A stretch of 64,000 nt of DNA from an uncultured Bacilli bacterium. GTDB taxonomy: Bacteria; Bacillota_I; Bacilli_A; RF39; UBA660. Under the pieces are notes generated by a model. The model saw only the letters and a list, made by a program, of their open reading frames with translations. It had not been told where the DNA came from and did not search any database. Shown piece by piece: positions 9,788 to 19,124 of the stretch (within the stretch, counting starts at the first letter, position 1; the number at the start of each line of letters is the position of its first letter). The stretch lies in the NCBI GenBank assembly GCA_934122395.1, contig CAKOWQ010000001.1:510422-574421 (forward strand), written 5' to 3'. A program made the position numbers and the translations under genes.

Positions 9788-9804
9788 TGCTTTCTTCTTT
9801 AATG

Positions 9805-9813
9805 TGTTATAAT
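9805..9813 (+). promoter_or_regulatory. Promoter (extended -10) of the Ycf46-like ATPase operon
   Basis: TGTTATAAT, an extended -10 box (TG-N-TATAAT), lies about 25 bases before the first start codon of the operon at 9839. The -35 region (around 9785) is poor, which fits an extended -10 promoter. Confidence 0.55.
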
Positions 9814-9838
9814 TTTTATAGAATAGGAAGGTGTTTAT

Positions 9839-11581
9839 ATGAGTACTTTAGCAATTAGTGCCGCTAATTTGGAAACTTTAGAAAACAACTTACAAGTTTT
9901 AGCTAATAACATTGGTACGGTATCTAATAATGTAAACACTGTTAATGGTCATATCAATGAAGTTGAAGGGCAAGTAAACAATGTTAAAAATGATGTTAAA
10001 AGTTTAGAAGAAGAAATCAAAAAGTTTATGGTAGAAATCAAAGAAGGAACTATAGTTTCTAATGCTAGACAAACCATTTTGATGGATCAATCGGAATTCA
10101 ATAAAAAATTCAGTCATAGAGACGAAGTTAGAAGACGTGTTAATGGATTACTTCAATCAGTAGATATTAATGCAATTAAAAAAAGTACTGTAGAAAATAT
10201 TAGTGAAGAAACTATTGTTAATACTCCTGATTATTGGCTATCACCTGCCATGGTAGCACTTTGTTCTTGGTACACTAATAATAAAGAGCTTGCTTATAAA
10301 GCTTTAAAAGAAGCTATGGCTAGAGATGATGAAAAAACTTCACTATTATTCTGTTTAGTACATTTAAGAGCAAATAGAATTGATACCTCTATGAAATGGT
10401 TAAATAGATATTTAAATATGCAGGATCCAACTAAGATGGAAAGTAAAATCATAACAGTACTAGATGCTATTACTAGTGGTGTGTTTGGTGCTGAAGCTAA
10501 AAAAATGTGTTTAGAAAAAGTTAATGAATGGATTTTAGAACTAAATAGTTTTAATGAGATAAAGAAAACTGAAATAAAACGCTGGGAAGAATATTTTAGA
10601 GAAAAGTTAGTAACTATAGATGATAATGAATTTCCATATATTGATAAATATGTACAGGAAAGTAAGATTATTCATGATATTGTCTCTTCTTCTGAAATTC
10701 ATAAAAACATATATGACGAATTTAAAACTACTATGAATGATATTCAGTATAAAAATATCTCTACTACTAACAAAATAGATAACTTACTACACATGTTAGT
10801 ATTTAATTATGATAAAGAGGAATTAGAACTTAAACGCGATATTCAAAAAAATAAACATATCATTGAAGAAAATGGTGATATTACTAAGGCTTTGGAAAAG
10901 TTTGAAAAAACCAGTATTGCTTTAGAAGAAACGAATAATTTTTATAGTCATATTACTAATATTGCTCTTAATAATAATATTGATGCTAGTATTAATACTA
11001 AAAAGTTAGCTATCTCTTTATCTAAAGACTTTATTATTAAAGGGTGCACTAATGTATACAAATATAATTCAATTGATTTATTACCTGATGTTAACATAGT
11101 TATTAATGATTGGGTTGGTATAACTAAAAATGGAAGTAACGAATTAGAACTTCAAAGAGATTTAGATAAATTCCTTGACGATAAGTTTCATAATGAAATA
11201 TATGGTGAACGCCTATTTAATGTGAAAATGTTAATATCAGTTATTATTGGGCTTTTGGGAATATTTTTAACATTAAAACAACCTATTATAGCAGCAATAA
11301 TTTTTTGTATAGTTTTGATATTTAATATGGTTGAATTTATTAAAGCTTATTCTAAACGTGAAAATAAAATAGAACAATTAAATGATTTAAAAAAACAACA
11401 TAAAATACTTTTATCAAATATTATCGCAGAAGTAGTAGATTATTACTTTATCTATAAAGATAGTATGAAAGATAGAGAAAAATTTATTAATTATATTAAT
11501 TCATTCAACTATAAGGATTATGTCAAAGTTGATACTTCTGGTAGCAGAAATATAATCGTAAATGGAGGTAACAATGGATAA
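9839..11581 (+). CDS. Large coiled-coil, helical-repeat and membrane-anchored protein of the AAA+ operon
   Basis: A 580-residue protein I do not recognise. Residues ~10-70 form a coiled coil with heptads of N, V and L (LETLENNLQVLANNIGTVSN). Residues ~125-400 are alpha-helical and repeat-like (DYWLSPAMVALCSWY ... LFCLVHLRANRIDTSMKWLNRY), suggesting a TPR-like scaffold. Two adjacent membrane helices follow at about 462-505, then a short coiled coil. It is the first of four tightly spaced genes ending in a Ycf46-like ATPase. The next gene's ribosome site is embedded in its last codons (NGGNNG), so the two are coupled. A membrane scaffold for the ATPase is an inference from context. Confidence 0.75.
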   Translation: MSTLAISAANLETLENNLQVLANNIGTVSNNVNTVNGHINEVEGQVNNVKNDVKSLEEEIKKFMVEIKEGTIVSNARQTILMDQSEFNKKFSHRDEVRRRVNGLLQSVDINAIKKSTVENISEETIVNTPDYWLSPAMVALCSWYTNNKELAYKALKEAMARDDEKTSLLFCLVHLRANRIDTSMKWLNRYLNMQDPTKMESKIITVLDAITSGVFGAEAKKMCLEKVNEWILELNSFNEIKKTEIKRWEEYFREKLVTIDDNEFPYIDKYVQESKIIHDIVSSSEIHKNIYDEFKTTMNDIQYKNISTTNKIDNLLHMLVFNYDKEELELKRDIQKNKHIIEENGDITKALEKFEKTSIALEETNNFYSHITNIALNNNIDASINTKKLAISLSKDFIIKGCTNVYKYNSIDLLPDVNIVINDWVGITKNGSNELELQRDLDKFLDDKFHNEIYGERLFNVKMLISVIIGLLGIFLTLKQPIIAAIIFCIVLIFNMVEFIKAYSKRENKIEQLNDLKKQHKILLSNIIAEVVDYYFIYKDSMKDREKFINYINSFNYKDYVKVDTSGSRNIIVNGGNNG

Positions 11582-11759
11582 GGATAACACTTTTACTTAT
11601 GTTGAGGATAATAAAGAAGAACTTAATACCAAAGACGAAGAAAACAAAGTTATTAATGAACAGAACAATTTAGAAGAACAAACACAAGCATTCGTAACAG
11701 GACTACCTGATTGGGATTTAACTCCTCCTTACGAAGTAGTAAGGAGAGTGATTAGATAA
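11574..11759 (+). CDS. Small acidic protein with conserved-looking C-terminal motif
   Basis: A 61-residue protein. The first ~45 residues are acidic, rich in Glu/Asp/Asn and probably disordered. The last 20 are ordered-looking and ungapped (TGLPDWDLTPPYEVVRRVIR). The start at 11574 is set by GGAGGTAACA upstream; it overlaps the preceding gene by 8 bases and the next by 1 base (TAATG). A disordered tether ending in a peptide is how adaptor or substrate tags look, so it may be recognised by the AAA+ protein encoded two genes on. That is inference; the family is unknown to me. Confidence 0.72.
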   Translation: MDKDNTFTYVEDNKEELNTKDEENKVINEQNNLEEQTQAFVTGLPDWDLTPPYEVVRRVIR

Positions 11760-12199
11760 TGACTTATTATGAATGGATAAATAATTTTGATTCGTTGAAG
11801 CAAGGACCAAGAAATGATCTACTACTAGATAATCTTTATAACAGTACAATTGAATTAGATGGAAATATGCTTTATCGCTTTATAAGGCATATTAATAATC
11901 TTATTAGAACAAGACTTAAAAATGCTTTAGAAGATATGTTACACAAAATATCTAATACTAACGATATTAACATATTATCTCTTGAAATAATAAACATTAA
12001 AAAAGAATTAGCATTTGCTAAACGAATAATTAATTTACCTGTAATACCTTCTGAAAACAAAAAGAAATTTAGTGAAACATTACAGAAATTTGCTAATGAA
12101 ATAAATGAAGCGATTGAAGTTAATGCAGAAAATATAGATACTACTGGTGAAATTATTACTTTAATAAAAAATAGTAAAATCAATGTTTTGGAGGATTAA
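11759..12199 (+). CDS. Small helical protein of the AAA+ operon
   Basis: A 146-residue, soluble, all-helical protein with no motif I recognise. It starts with the ATG that shares its A with the preceding stop codon, with AAGGAGAG upstream. Repeated I/L-x2-I/L spacing through residues 45-140 suggests a helical bundle or coiled coil. Its place between the acidic peptide gene and the ATPase gene, 2 bases from the latter, argues that it works in the same complex. Confidence 0.72.
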   Translation: MTYYEWINNFDSLKQGPRNDLLLDNLYNSTIELDGNMLYRFIRHINNLIRTRLKNALEDMLHKISNTNDINILSLEIINIKKELAFAKRIINLPVIPSENKKKFSETLQKFANEINEAIEVNAENIDTTGEIITLIKNSKINVLED

Positions 12200-12201
12200 T
12201 T

Positions 12202-13713
12202 ATGAACTATGAAGAAACAAAAGCAATAATGAAACAATATCTTTTAGCTAGAATACCTTTTATAGCTATTAAAACAATTGAAAAAAATCGTGCATTAGCT
12301 ATATTAGAAGAACTTGCTAATGAACTTAACTTGCCTATCAATATTTTCTCAATGTCTAAAGGTATTACTTCTATTTCTAATAATGAATTAATCAGTGATG
12401 AAAAAACAATTATGGGATCACTTGACTTCATCGGTAATGAAATAAAAGTAAAAGAAAATTCTACTTTTGTATTAACTGATGCATCAGAGCTGGAAACTGA
12501 AAATACTGTATCAAGATACTTAAATGATATAGTATCAACTGCTGAGGAAAAGAGCGGTTCTATTATAGTTATTACTTCTTCACCTATTTGGACTAATTTG
12601 CAACGTATGGGAATGAGTATTGAATTATCATTACCTGATGAAAAAGAACTATATACATTAATAAAGAGTTGTACTACTCCTTATCAAGATATAATAACTA
12701 TCGAGTGGGATGATGCTAATTTTAAAGAAGCTAGCACTATTCTACTTGGCTTAAGTGAAATAGAAGTTAAAAATGTTATTTCAACTCTAATTGCAAAGGG
12801 ATCGTTATTGAAAAGTGATTTAGTTGATTTAAAATTTGCTAAGGATGGAATGTTTTCTGATATAAATGGATTAGAAAAAATTGAAGTTGATCCTACTATT
12901 GCTTTTGGTGGTTTAGATGGACTAAAAGAATGGTTGGATGAGAAGAAAAAATTACTTTCTCCTGATAAAAAAGAAGAAATGATTAAAAGAGGAATTAAAC
13001 CTCCTAGAGGGATACTAATTGTTGGTGTTCCTGGTTGTGGAAAAAGTTTGTCAGCTAAAGCCATTGCCGCAAAGTGGCAAATGCCTTTATATTTATTAGA
13101 CTTTGCTACAGTTCAAGGCAGATACGTTGGACAAAGTGAACAACAATTAAAGGAAGCATTAGAAACAGCAGAACACGTTTCTCCTTGTATTTTATGGATA
13201 GATGAAATCGAAAAAGGATTATCTGGTACATCTAGCGACTCTGGTGTTACAAATCGTATGATTGGACAATTCTTATTTTGGTTACAGGAATGTAAAAAAG
13301 AAGTATTTGTTGTAGCTACAGCTAATAATATTGATTCACTTCCTGCTGAGTTACTTAGAAAAGGACGATTCGATGAAATGTTCTTTGTAGACTTACCTAG
13401 TGATAACGAACGTGCTGAAATTATTAAATTATACTTACTTAAATATTTAAATGTTAAAGTTAATGATGAATTCATGAAAAAACTAGTAGACCTATCAAAT
13501 GGTTTTGCTGGATCCGATTTAGAGTCTTGTATTAGAGAAATTGCTTATAAAGTAGTTGCAAATAATATTACACTAACTCAAAACACTTTCATTGATGCAT
13601 TTAATAATACTGTTTCTCTATCAAAGACAAATCCTGATAAAATTAATAAGATAAGAGCTTGGGGTCATGAACATGCTACTCCTGCTTCAAAAGAAAAGAG
13701 CCCTAATTTGTAG
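12202..13713 (+). CDS. Ycf46-like AAA+ ATPase
   Basis: A 503-residue AAA+ ATPase. The N-terminal ~220 residues form a degenerate domain (MKQYLLARIPFIAIKTIEKNR). The C-terminal AAA module has Walker A GVPGCGKS at 275-282, Walker B ILWIDEIEK at 330-338, sensor-1 ATANN near 374, and arginine-finger RKGRFDE at 386-392. The segment PPRGILIVGVPGCGKSLSAK and the pattern SDSGVTNRMIGQFLFWLQE match the Ycf46 family of chloroplasts, cyanobacteria and other bacteria, in which only the cyanobacterial member has a proposed role (CO2 uptake). It is the last gene of the operon; a clear ribosome site lies upstream. It overlaps the converging PAP2 gene by 11 bases. Confidence 0.85.
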   Translation: MNYEETKAIMKQYLLARIPFIAIKTIEKNRALAILEELANELNLPINIFSMSKGITSISNNELISDEKTIMGSLDFIGNEIKVKENSTFVLTDASELETENTVSRYLNDIVSTAEEKSGSIIVITSSPIWTNLQRMGMSIELSLPDEKELYTLIKSCTTPYQDIITIEWDDANFKEASTILLGLSEIEVKNVISTLIAKGSLLKSDLVDLKFAKDGMFSDINGLEKIEVDPTIAFGGLDGLKEWLDEKKKLLSPDKKEEMIKRGIKPPRGILIVGVPGCGKSLSAKAIAAKWQMPLYLLDFATVQGRYVGQSEQQLKEALETAEHVSPCILWIDEIEKGLSGTSSDSGVTNRMIGQFLFWLQECKKEVFVVATANNIDSLPAELLRKGRFDEMFFVDLPSDNERAEIIKLYLLKYLNVKVNDEFMKKLVDLSNGFAGSDLESCIREIAYKVVANNITLTQNTFIDAFNNTVSLSKTNPDKINKIRAWGHEHATPASKEKSPNL

Positions 13714-14350
13714 AGCTTTTTTTGTTTGGTAAATATTTGCTAACAATACTAGTAAATAATACTAAGTAAGATATTGATATCATTAATCCTCCAAATACAT
13801 CACTAGCAAAATGTACTCCTAAATATATTCTAGTAATACATATTAGTAAAATTAAAATAGACAATAGTATCGAATAAAACCACTTTAGAGATTTCTTTAT
13901 ATTTAATTGCCATATCAAATAAATGAAAAATCCGTAAAAGGCAGTTCCAACCATCGCATGAGCTGATGGAAAACTATACCCTATTTCTTTAATTATATTT
14001 ATATCGGTTGGTCTTGGTCTTGCAAATATTATTTTAAGGATAAAGTTTAACAAAAATATTGTTACTAAATTTATTCCAGTTAAAATTCCATATATTTTAT
14101 CCTTAGGAATAAGTATTACTAATAAAGTTAATGTGATTAAAGAAAAGGCACTACCTAAATTAGTTATTACTCTAACAAAGAATGTCATATTATCAGAAAT
14201 TAATCTTGAAATATGCTTGTAATAAAAATTATCAAAATTAGATATATCATGAATATATATTTTTCGTATTATAGCAATAAATAATATTAATGTTATAAGA
14301 CACATTATCCACTTTAAATTTTTCTTTAAAAATGTTACTGCTTTTTTCAT
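13703..14350 (-). CDS. PAP2-family membrane phosphatase
   Basis: A 215-residue membrane phosphatase of the phosphatidic acid phosphatase type 2 family, acting on lipid phosphates such as undecaprenyl pyrophosphate or phosphatidylglycerol phosphate. All three family motifs are present: KIIFARPRP, SFPSAHAMVG and TRIYLGVHFASDV, which supply the catalytic histidines and arginines. Five to six membrane helices surround them. The gene converges on, and overlaps by 11 bases, the Ycf46-like ATPase gene. The natural substrate is not shown by sequence. Confidence 0.88.
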   Translation of the reverse strand: MKKAVTFLKKNLKWIMCLITLILFIAIIRKIYIHDISNFDNFYYKHISRLISDNMTFFVRVITNLGSAFSLITLTLLVILIPKDKIYGILTGINLVTIFLLNFILKIIFARPRPTDINIIKEIGYSFPSAHAMVGTAFYGFFIYLIWQLNIKKSLKWFYSILLSILILLICITRIYLGVHFASDVFGGLMISISYLVLFTSIVSKYLPNKKSSTN

Positions 14351-14467
14351 AATTTCACCTTTTTTAATTATATCACACTTTTATTTATCAAATAATGTAA
14401 AATGGGGTTATTTAAATTTATTTATTATGTTAAAATTATATTGTAAGTGAAAGTAATGGAGGTTTTT

Positions 14468-15592
14468 ATGGAATTAGTATCTAGTAATTTACGTTTAATC
14501 GTAATGGACAATTTTTATGACTTTGGAAAAAAAGTTGATGGGCATTTGAAACTGATGAGAGAAATTAAAGATGATCGATTCAGTTTTATTGTGCCTACTT
14601 CTCTACCGAGGTTTGCAAGTGGTGAAGCTAAAGCAGTTATTGAAGAATCTATAAGAGCAAAAGACGTATATATTTTATCTGATGTTTTAAATTATGATTG
14701 TACATATCAAATGCATGGATTTACAAATCACAAGAGTCCAGATGATCATTATCAAGACATTAAAAGAATTATTTCAGCAATGAATGGAGCTAGTGAGTCT
14801 ATCACGGTTATTATGCCTTTCTTATATGAATCTAGACAGCATAAAAGAAAAGCTCGTGAATCACAAGATTGTTCGTTAATGTTACACGAACTTGAGTTCT
14901 TAGGGGTTAAAAGACTTATTACTTGTGATGCCCACGATCCTGGGGTTAGAAATGCCTTATTACATTGTTCGTTTGACAATGTATATCTTACTCATACAAT
15001 ATTGGATCAATTTATAGATAATGAAGCTATCGACTTTAATAATTTAATTATTGTAGCACCTGATACTGGGGCTTCTGATAGAGCTGAATACTATGCAAAC
15101 ATTTTAGGTTCAAACATTGGTCAATTTAATAAAAGACGTGATTACACCAAAGTGGTTAATGGAAAAAATCCAATCATCGCTCATGAATATATTGGTACAG
15201 ATGTAGTTGGAAAAGATGCAATTGTAGTAGATGATATGATATCATCCGGACAATCGATGTTAGAAGTTGCTGAAAATTTAAAAGAAAAAGGTGCTAAAAA
15301 CATTTATTTAATATCATCATTCGCTCTATTCAGTGATGGTCCTAAAAGCGTAGATTTATTCCAAAGAGCTTATGAAGATAAAATATTTGATGAATTATAT
15401 ACAACTAATTTATCATATGTCCCTCAAGATACTAAAGATTTAGATTGGTTTCATGAAGTTGATTGTTCTAGTCACATAACTCAAATAATCAATGCTTTAA
15501 ATAATCATGAATCTATAAGTCCATTCCTAAATGGAAAAGAAAAAATACTTCAAAAAGTAATTAGTGCAAAAGAAAAAAGGGGTTTTAATTAA
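14468..15592 (+). CDS. prs: Ribose-phosphate pyrophosphokinase (PRPP synthetase)
   Basis: Makes PRPP from ribose 5-phosphate and ATP for nucleotide, His and Trp synthesis. Visible signatures are RFASGE at 48-53, the H in TCDAHDPG (H156) and the PRPP loop IVVDDMISSGQS at 252-263. At 374 residues it is longer than the usual ~315 and more divergent (PFLYESRQHKRKAR for the flexible loop), like the longer class found in Mollicutes relatives. The start at 14468 follows ATGGAGGTTTTT; the upstream in-frame ATGs are part of that ribosome site. Confidence 0.92.
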   Translation: MELVSSNLRLIVMDNFYDFGKKVDGHLKLMREIKDDRFSFIVPTSLPRFASGEAKAVIEESIRAKDVYILSDVLNYDCTYQMHGFTNHKSPDDHYQDIKRIISAMNGASESITVIMPFLYESRQHKRKARESQDCSLMLHELEFLGVKRLITCDAHDPGVRNALLHCSFDNVYLTHTILDQFIDNEAIDFNNLIIVAPDTGASDRAEYYANILGSNIGQFNKRRDYTKVVNGKNPIIAHEYIGTDVVGKDAIVVDDMISSGQSMLEVAENLKEKGAKNIYLISSFALFSDGPKSVDLFQRAYEDKIFDELYTTNLSYVPQDTKDLDWFHEVDCSSHITQIINALNNHESISPFLNGKEKILQKVISAKEKRGFN

Positions 15593-15600
15593 CCTCTTTT
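15575..15600. terminator. Bidirectional terminator between prs and the next gene
   Basis: A 10-bp stem AAAAGGGGTT/AACCTCTTTT with one G-U pair and a TTAATT loop spans the end of prs and the end of the converging minus-strand gene. Confidence 0.75.
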
Positions 15601-16599
15601 ACTTTGCTTTAATTCTTTAAACTCTTGTTTTGAATCACCATCATATCCCCAAATTATATCTTTGTTTTTATTTAATATTTCATGAGTTATTTCTTCAAAT
15701 ATTTGCTTGTTTTTTGTTCCTAAACCGCCCATTCCTACAACTGAATGTTTAGTGAAATCTTTATCAAAAATTATTAGATTCTTTGCAGTTGGAATACCGT
15801 TTTGCCTTACTTCATATGGATATAACCATACAATATCAGAATACTTAACAGCATATAAGCTATTTGAAAAATCTATTAAGTAGTTTTTAGTCAAATAGGT
15901 TTTAGCTTGTTTGTAATATTTAGTATCTGGAGATTCTATTTCATTATTAATTTGTTGCCATTCTTCAACTGTTACATTTTTTATGAATTTCTTCGTTTTT
16001 GTTTTAAATACGATTGTTATCGCTCCAATTATTATTGCAAAGACTCCTGTTATAATAGCAAGGCATATTTGAACTGTTATATCATTCACATCTGTAACAA
16101 CATCAAGATATACATCACCAAAGTAATTATTAAAATTAGAATCGTTTACAACTTCATTTTCCATATCTCTATTATATACTTCTATTGCAAGACGTTTTAT
16201 ATCACTTTCAATTAAAGATGTCATACCACATATTGCTACTGGATTATCTTCGATTGATTCATGATCCAAATAACTAAAAGTTTTATAATCTAAGTATGCT
16301 ATATAGAAGTAATTATCATCACGAATAAAGTAATATTTATTATCTTGTTCATTTGTAGATGTTTCAGCAAAAACATAAGGGATTGCTGTTACATTTACGC
16401 AAGAATAGATTCCTTCTTTATTTTTTTCTTTCATAATTACATCGTTTAGATATTCAGGATTAGGATATTCTTTTCTGCTAGCTACAAATGCCCATATCAC
16501 AAAACCTAAGGTCATAAGTACTAATATAATCGTTATTATTAACCTTCTATTACCTACTTTTAGAGATTCTTTTATTTTGTTTGAATATATTTCTTTCAT
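15589..16599 (-). CDS. Two-helix membrane protein of unknown function
   Basis: A 336-residue protein with a membrane helix near residues 20-40, an extracytoplasmic domain of ~130 residues, a second helix near 185-205, and a cytoplasmic C-terminal domain containing DIVWLYPYEVRQNG and a Gly-rich loop (VVGMGGLGTKNK). I do not recognise the family with certainty; similar two-helix proteins are annotated as DUFs in Firmicutes. The start at 16599 is chosen because GGTGAG lies 4 bases upstream; an ATG at 16611 has no ribosome site. Confidence 0.7.
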   Translation of the reverse strand: MKEIYSNKIKESLKVGNRRLIITIILVLMTLGFVIWAFVASRKEYPNPEYLNDVIMKEKNKEGIYSCVNVTAIPYVFAETSTNEQDNKYYFIRDDNYFYIAYLDYKTFSYLDHESIEDNPVAICGMTSLIESDIKRLAIEVYNRDMENEVVNDSNFNNYFGDVYLDVVTDVNDITVQICLAIITGVFAIIIGAITIVFKTKTKKFIKNVTVEEWQQINNEIESPDTKYYKQAKTYLTKNYLIDFSNSLYAVKYSDIVWLYPYEVRQNGIPTAKNLIIFDKDFTKHSVVGMGGLGTKNKQIFEEITHEILNKNKDIIWGYDGDSKQEFKELKQSKRG

Positions 16600-16643
16600 C
16601 TTCTCACCCATGAAAATTATATCATGAATATAGTTTTAAAACA

Positions 16644-18194
16644 TTAGTTTTTTAATAATCCATTAATCTTTTCAGTATACTCTTTTATTGTTTCTTTATA
16701 ATCATTTATTTGACTTTCTAATTCATTATTTTTTATAGATAATTGATCATTTTGATCTTCCAATTCGCTTATTTTCTTTTCATATTCATTAATTTTATTT
16801 TCATAATTTTTGATTTCGTTATTATATTCAATTTCTGCTTGATTATTATAGTATTTTTCTCTATTACTAAATAGTAATTCTTTATTTTTAGAAGTTGTAT
16901 AGACAGTTATATCATATGAATATAATCCACGATATAAATATAAGTTTTTTTTAGATAAGTCTTTTAGTATGCTAGTAGTAAAGTCTTTGAATGTATAGGC
17001 TTTTCTATTACCATATATACTTATTTCATTGTTAACTCGATTAATTGTAACATCAGAGTAATCGCTGTAATACTTTACTGATATTTTGATATTGTCACCC
17101 ATATTTTCATCTATAACGTAAGTAATATTATCATAATATGGATCAATAATTGTTGTATTATTATCAACTGGATAATTAACTTCATAAACACTAGCTTTTA
17201 TTCTTTCGGGTACTCCCTCAATATAATTCATACTGGTAAAGTCCCAAGCAGTTATCCCTGTCCCTATTCCTAAAACTACTATAGAAATTATAAATGTTAG
17301 AAAGATTCTTTTTAAATCATTTTTCTTATTAAAAACAAAGTTAAACACTAATTCTAACAAAGTTATATTAATAGCTATACAAGCTATTATAGCAGGTATT
17401 ATTCCTAGAAAGAAAACACCCTTAAAAATAATTACTATACTTAGTATTAATCCTATTGATAAGAAGAATAAGCTAAATACAAAAGGAATTGCCATAAATA
17501 CTATCATTATTTTAATACATGCAATGACAATTTCACCTAAAGTATCAAAGAAAGTATATTTATTATTTCTAATAACTTTTCCATTTTTTTCGTTGTTAGT
17601 TTCTTTATCTTCTTTTGGTTCTTCCTTTTTTGTATTGTCATCGACTAGCCTTTCATAGTAATCTAATACTCTTATTTTATAAACATATACAAATACAATT
17701 AATCCTAATATGAAATATGCTGTATATAAAATAAATTTAAAAATACTTGATAATATTTGACCAACATGACTTTCAAAAGTTAAAAACACATCTGTTCCCA
17801 AATCATAAATATAATTGACTGGTACTTTTAATATATTAATTATTAAAAATACTATGAACATTTCAAATACTATCTTAAGAATAGTTCCAAATGATAAGTT
17901 TCTAAATATTTTGCAAGTTCTATTTATTATTTCTAATACTTCGTCAACTAAGTTGCTTCCTATACTCTTATTTTTTTGCTTTGTACCAAAGTCACTTATT
18001 TCATCATTGGTAAGTTCATCTAAAGTACAATTGAAAATCTTACACATAGTAAGTAATTTATCCATTTCTGGATATGTTTGACCACTCTCCCACTTCGATA
18101 CAGCTTGACGTGATACATCAAGTTTATCTGCTAATTGTTCTTGAGATAATTTGTTTTCCTTTCTTAACTTTTGAAGTTTTTCACTAAATTTCAT
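16644..18194 (-). CDS. XRE-family regulator with membrane region and C-terminal coiled coil
   Basis: A 516-residue fusion. Residues ~5-65 are a Cro/CI helix-turn-helix (LSQEQLADKLDVSRQAVSKWESGQ). Hydrophobic segments between ~95 and ~320 give about five or six membrane helices. An extracytoplasmic domain follows (~330-430), then a long charged coiled coil to the end (EYEKKISELEDQNDQLSIKN). Such membrane-tethered XRE proteins are common in gut Firmicutes and probably sense the envelope; that role is inference. The start at 18194 follows GAGGTGAAAGAA. Confidence 0.8.
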   Translation of the reverse strand: MKFSEKLQKLRKENKLSQEQLADKLDVSRQAVSKWESGQTYPEMDKLLTMCKIFNCTLDELTNDEISDFGTKQKNKSIGSNLVDEVLEIINRTCKIFRNLSFGTILKIVFEMFIVFLIINILKVPVNYIYDLGTDVFLTFESHVGQILSSIFKFILYTAYFILGLIVFVYVYKIRVLDYYERLVDDNTKKEEPKEDKETNNEKNGKVIRNNKYTFFDTLGEIVIACIKIMIVFMAIPFVFSLFFLSIGLILSIVIIFKGVFFLGIIPAIIACIAINITLLELVFNFVFNKKNDLKRIFLTFIISIVVLGIGTGITAWDFTSMNYIEGVPERIKASVYEVNYPVDNNTTIIDPYYDNITYVIDENMGDNIKISVKYYSDYSDVTINRVNNEISIYGNRKAYTFKDFTTSILKDLSKKNLYLYRGLYSYDITVYTTSKNKELLFSNREKYYNNQAEIEYNNEIKNYENKINEYEKKISELEDQNDQLSIKNNELESQINDYKETIKEYTEKINGLLKN

Positions 18195-18368
18195 TTCTTT
18201 CACCTCACGCAAAAATCTTATAATAAAACCATGTAGCAATCTACCAATTTTAAGTTGTTTTTTGTTAACTTATGGTTGCATATTCATCTTTTTTATATTA
18301 TATCATTAAATTTTGTTCATAATTCATCAATTTATTAATAAGTGAATAAATTAGTATTGGTGATCAAA

Positions 18369-19106
18369 GTGAAGAAAAAAATATTTATTACTTTTAGCAT
18401 TTTAATATTAATTACAAGCTTAATTGTGCTAGCTAGAGAAAACATAAAATTAAGAAGTATGATAAAGGATAGTAACGAGGATAAGATAGTAGCTATTGCG
18501 AATAACAAGACAATTATAGAAAGAAAAATTACAAAGCATTCCAACAACCCTAGATATAAGTTAAATATTTATTATCCATATACTTCTTATAAGTTATTAA
18601 ATAGTTCTATCAAGAAAAAAATTAAGACAGAAATAGATTTATTATTAGATACTATTAAAGAATATGGAGTACGGCCCAACCAGTATTATTCATTGTTTAT
18701 TAATTATGATAAGTACAACTATAAAAACTACGTATCATATGTTTTTTATATAAGTAGTTACACAGGAGGAGCTCATCCTAATAACACTATATGGACAATT
18801 AGTTATGATGAAGATAAAAATAAGATAATTAGTATAGACAATTTAGTTAAGAAAGATCCTAATATTTTAAATACCTTATCCACATTTAGTAAAGATGCAT
18901 TAAAAAAAGATAAAAGATTTAAAGATACAAACAATGATATAAAATCAATGATAGAAGATGGTACTAAGCCTATTAATGATAACTTTAAAAACTTTGCATT
19001 TTCAGAAGATGGATTAATAATTTTTTTTGAACAGTATCAAGTAGCACCTTATAGTTTTGGAAACTTTGAGGTAATAATACCTTATTCTAAATTATCTATG
19101 ATATAA
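18369..19106 (+). CDS. Exported DUF3298/RsiV-like protein
   Basis: A 245-residue protein with one N-terminal hydrophobic segment (ITFSILILITSLIVLA), a membrane anchor or signal peptide, and an extracytoplasmic domain. The motif SYTGGAHPNNTIWTISYD and the later GLIIFFEQYQVAPYSFGN match the DUF3298 domain found in RsiV and PdaC-type proteins, which bind lysozyme or act on peptidoglycan. The start is probably GTG at 18369, preceded by GGTGAT; an upstream in-frame GTG at 18342 has no ribosome site. No sigma factor gene is adjacent, so an anti-sigma role is not supported here. Confidence 0.75.
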   Translation: MKKKIFITFSILILITSLIVLARENIKLRSMIKDSNEDKIVAIANNKTIIERKITKHSNNPRYKLNIYYPYTSYKLLNSSIKKKIKTEIDLLLDTIKEYGVRPNQYYSLFINYDKYNYKNYVSYVFYISSYTGGAHPNNTIWTISYDEDKNKIISIDNLVKKDPNILNTLSTFSKDALKKDKRFKDTNNDIKSMIEDGTKPINDNFKNFAFSEDGLIIFFEQYQVAPYSFGNFEVIIPYSKLSMI

Positions 19107-19124
19107 TGATAATAGGAGGTTATT

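Noticed and set aside
13690..13720. Terminator directly after the Ycf46-like gene
   Set aside because: AGAGC and GAGCTTTTTTT do not form a good stem; only a bulged pairing is possible, so it was not listed.
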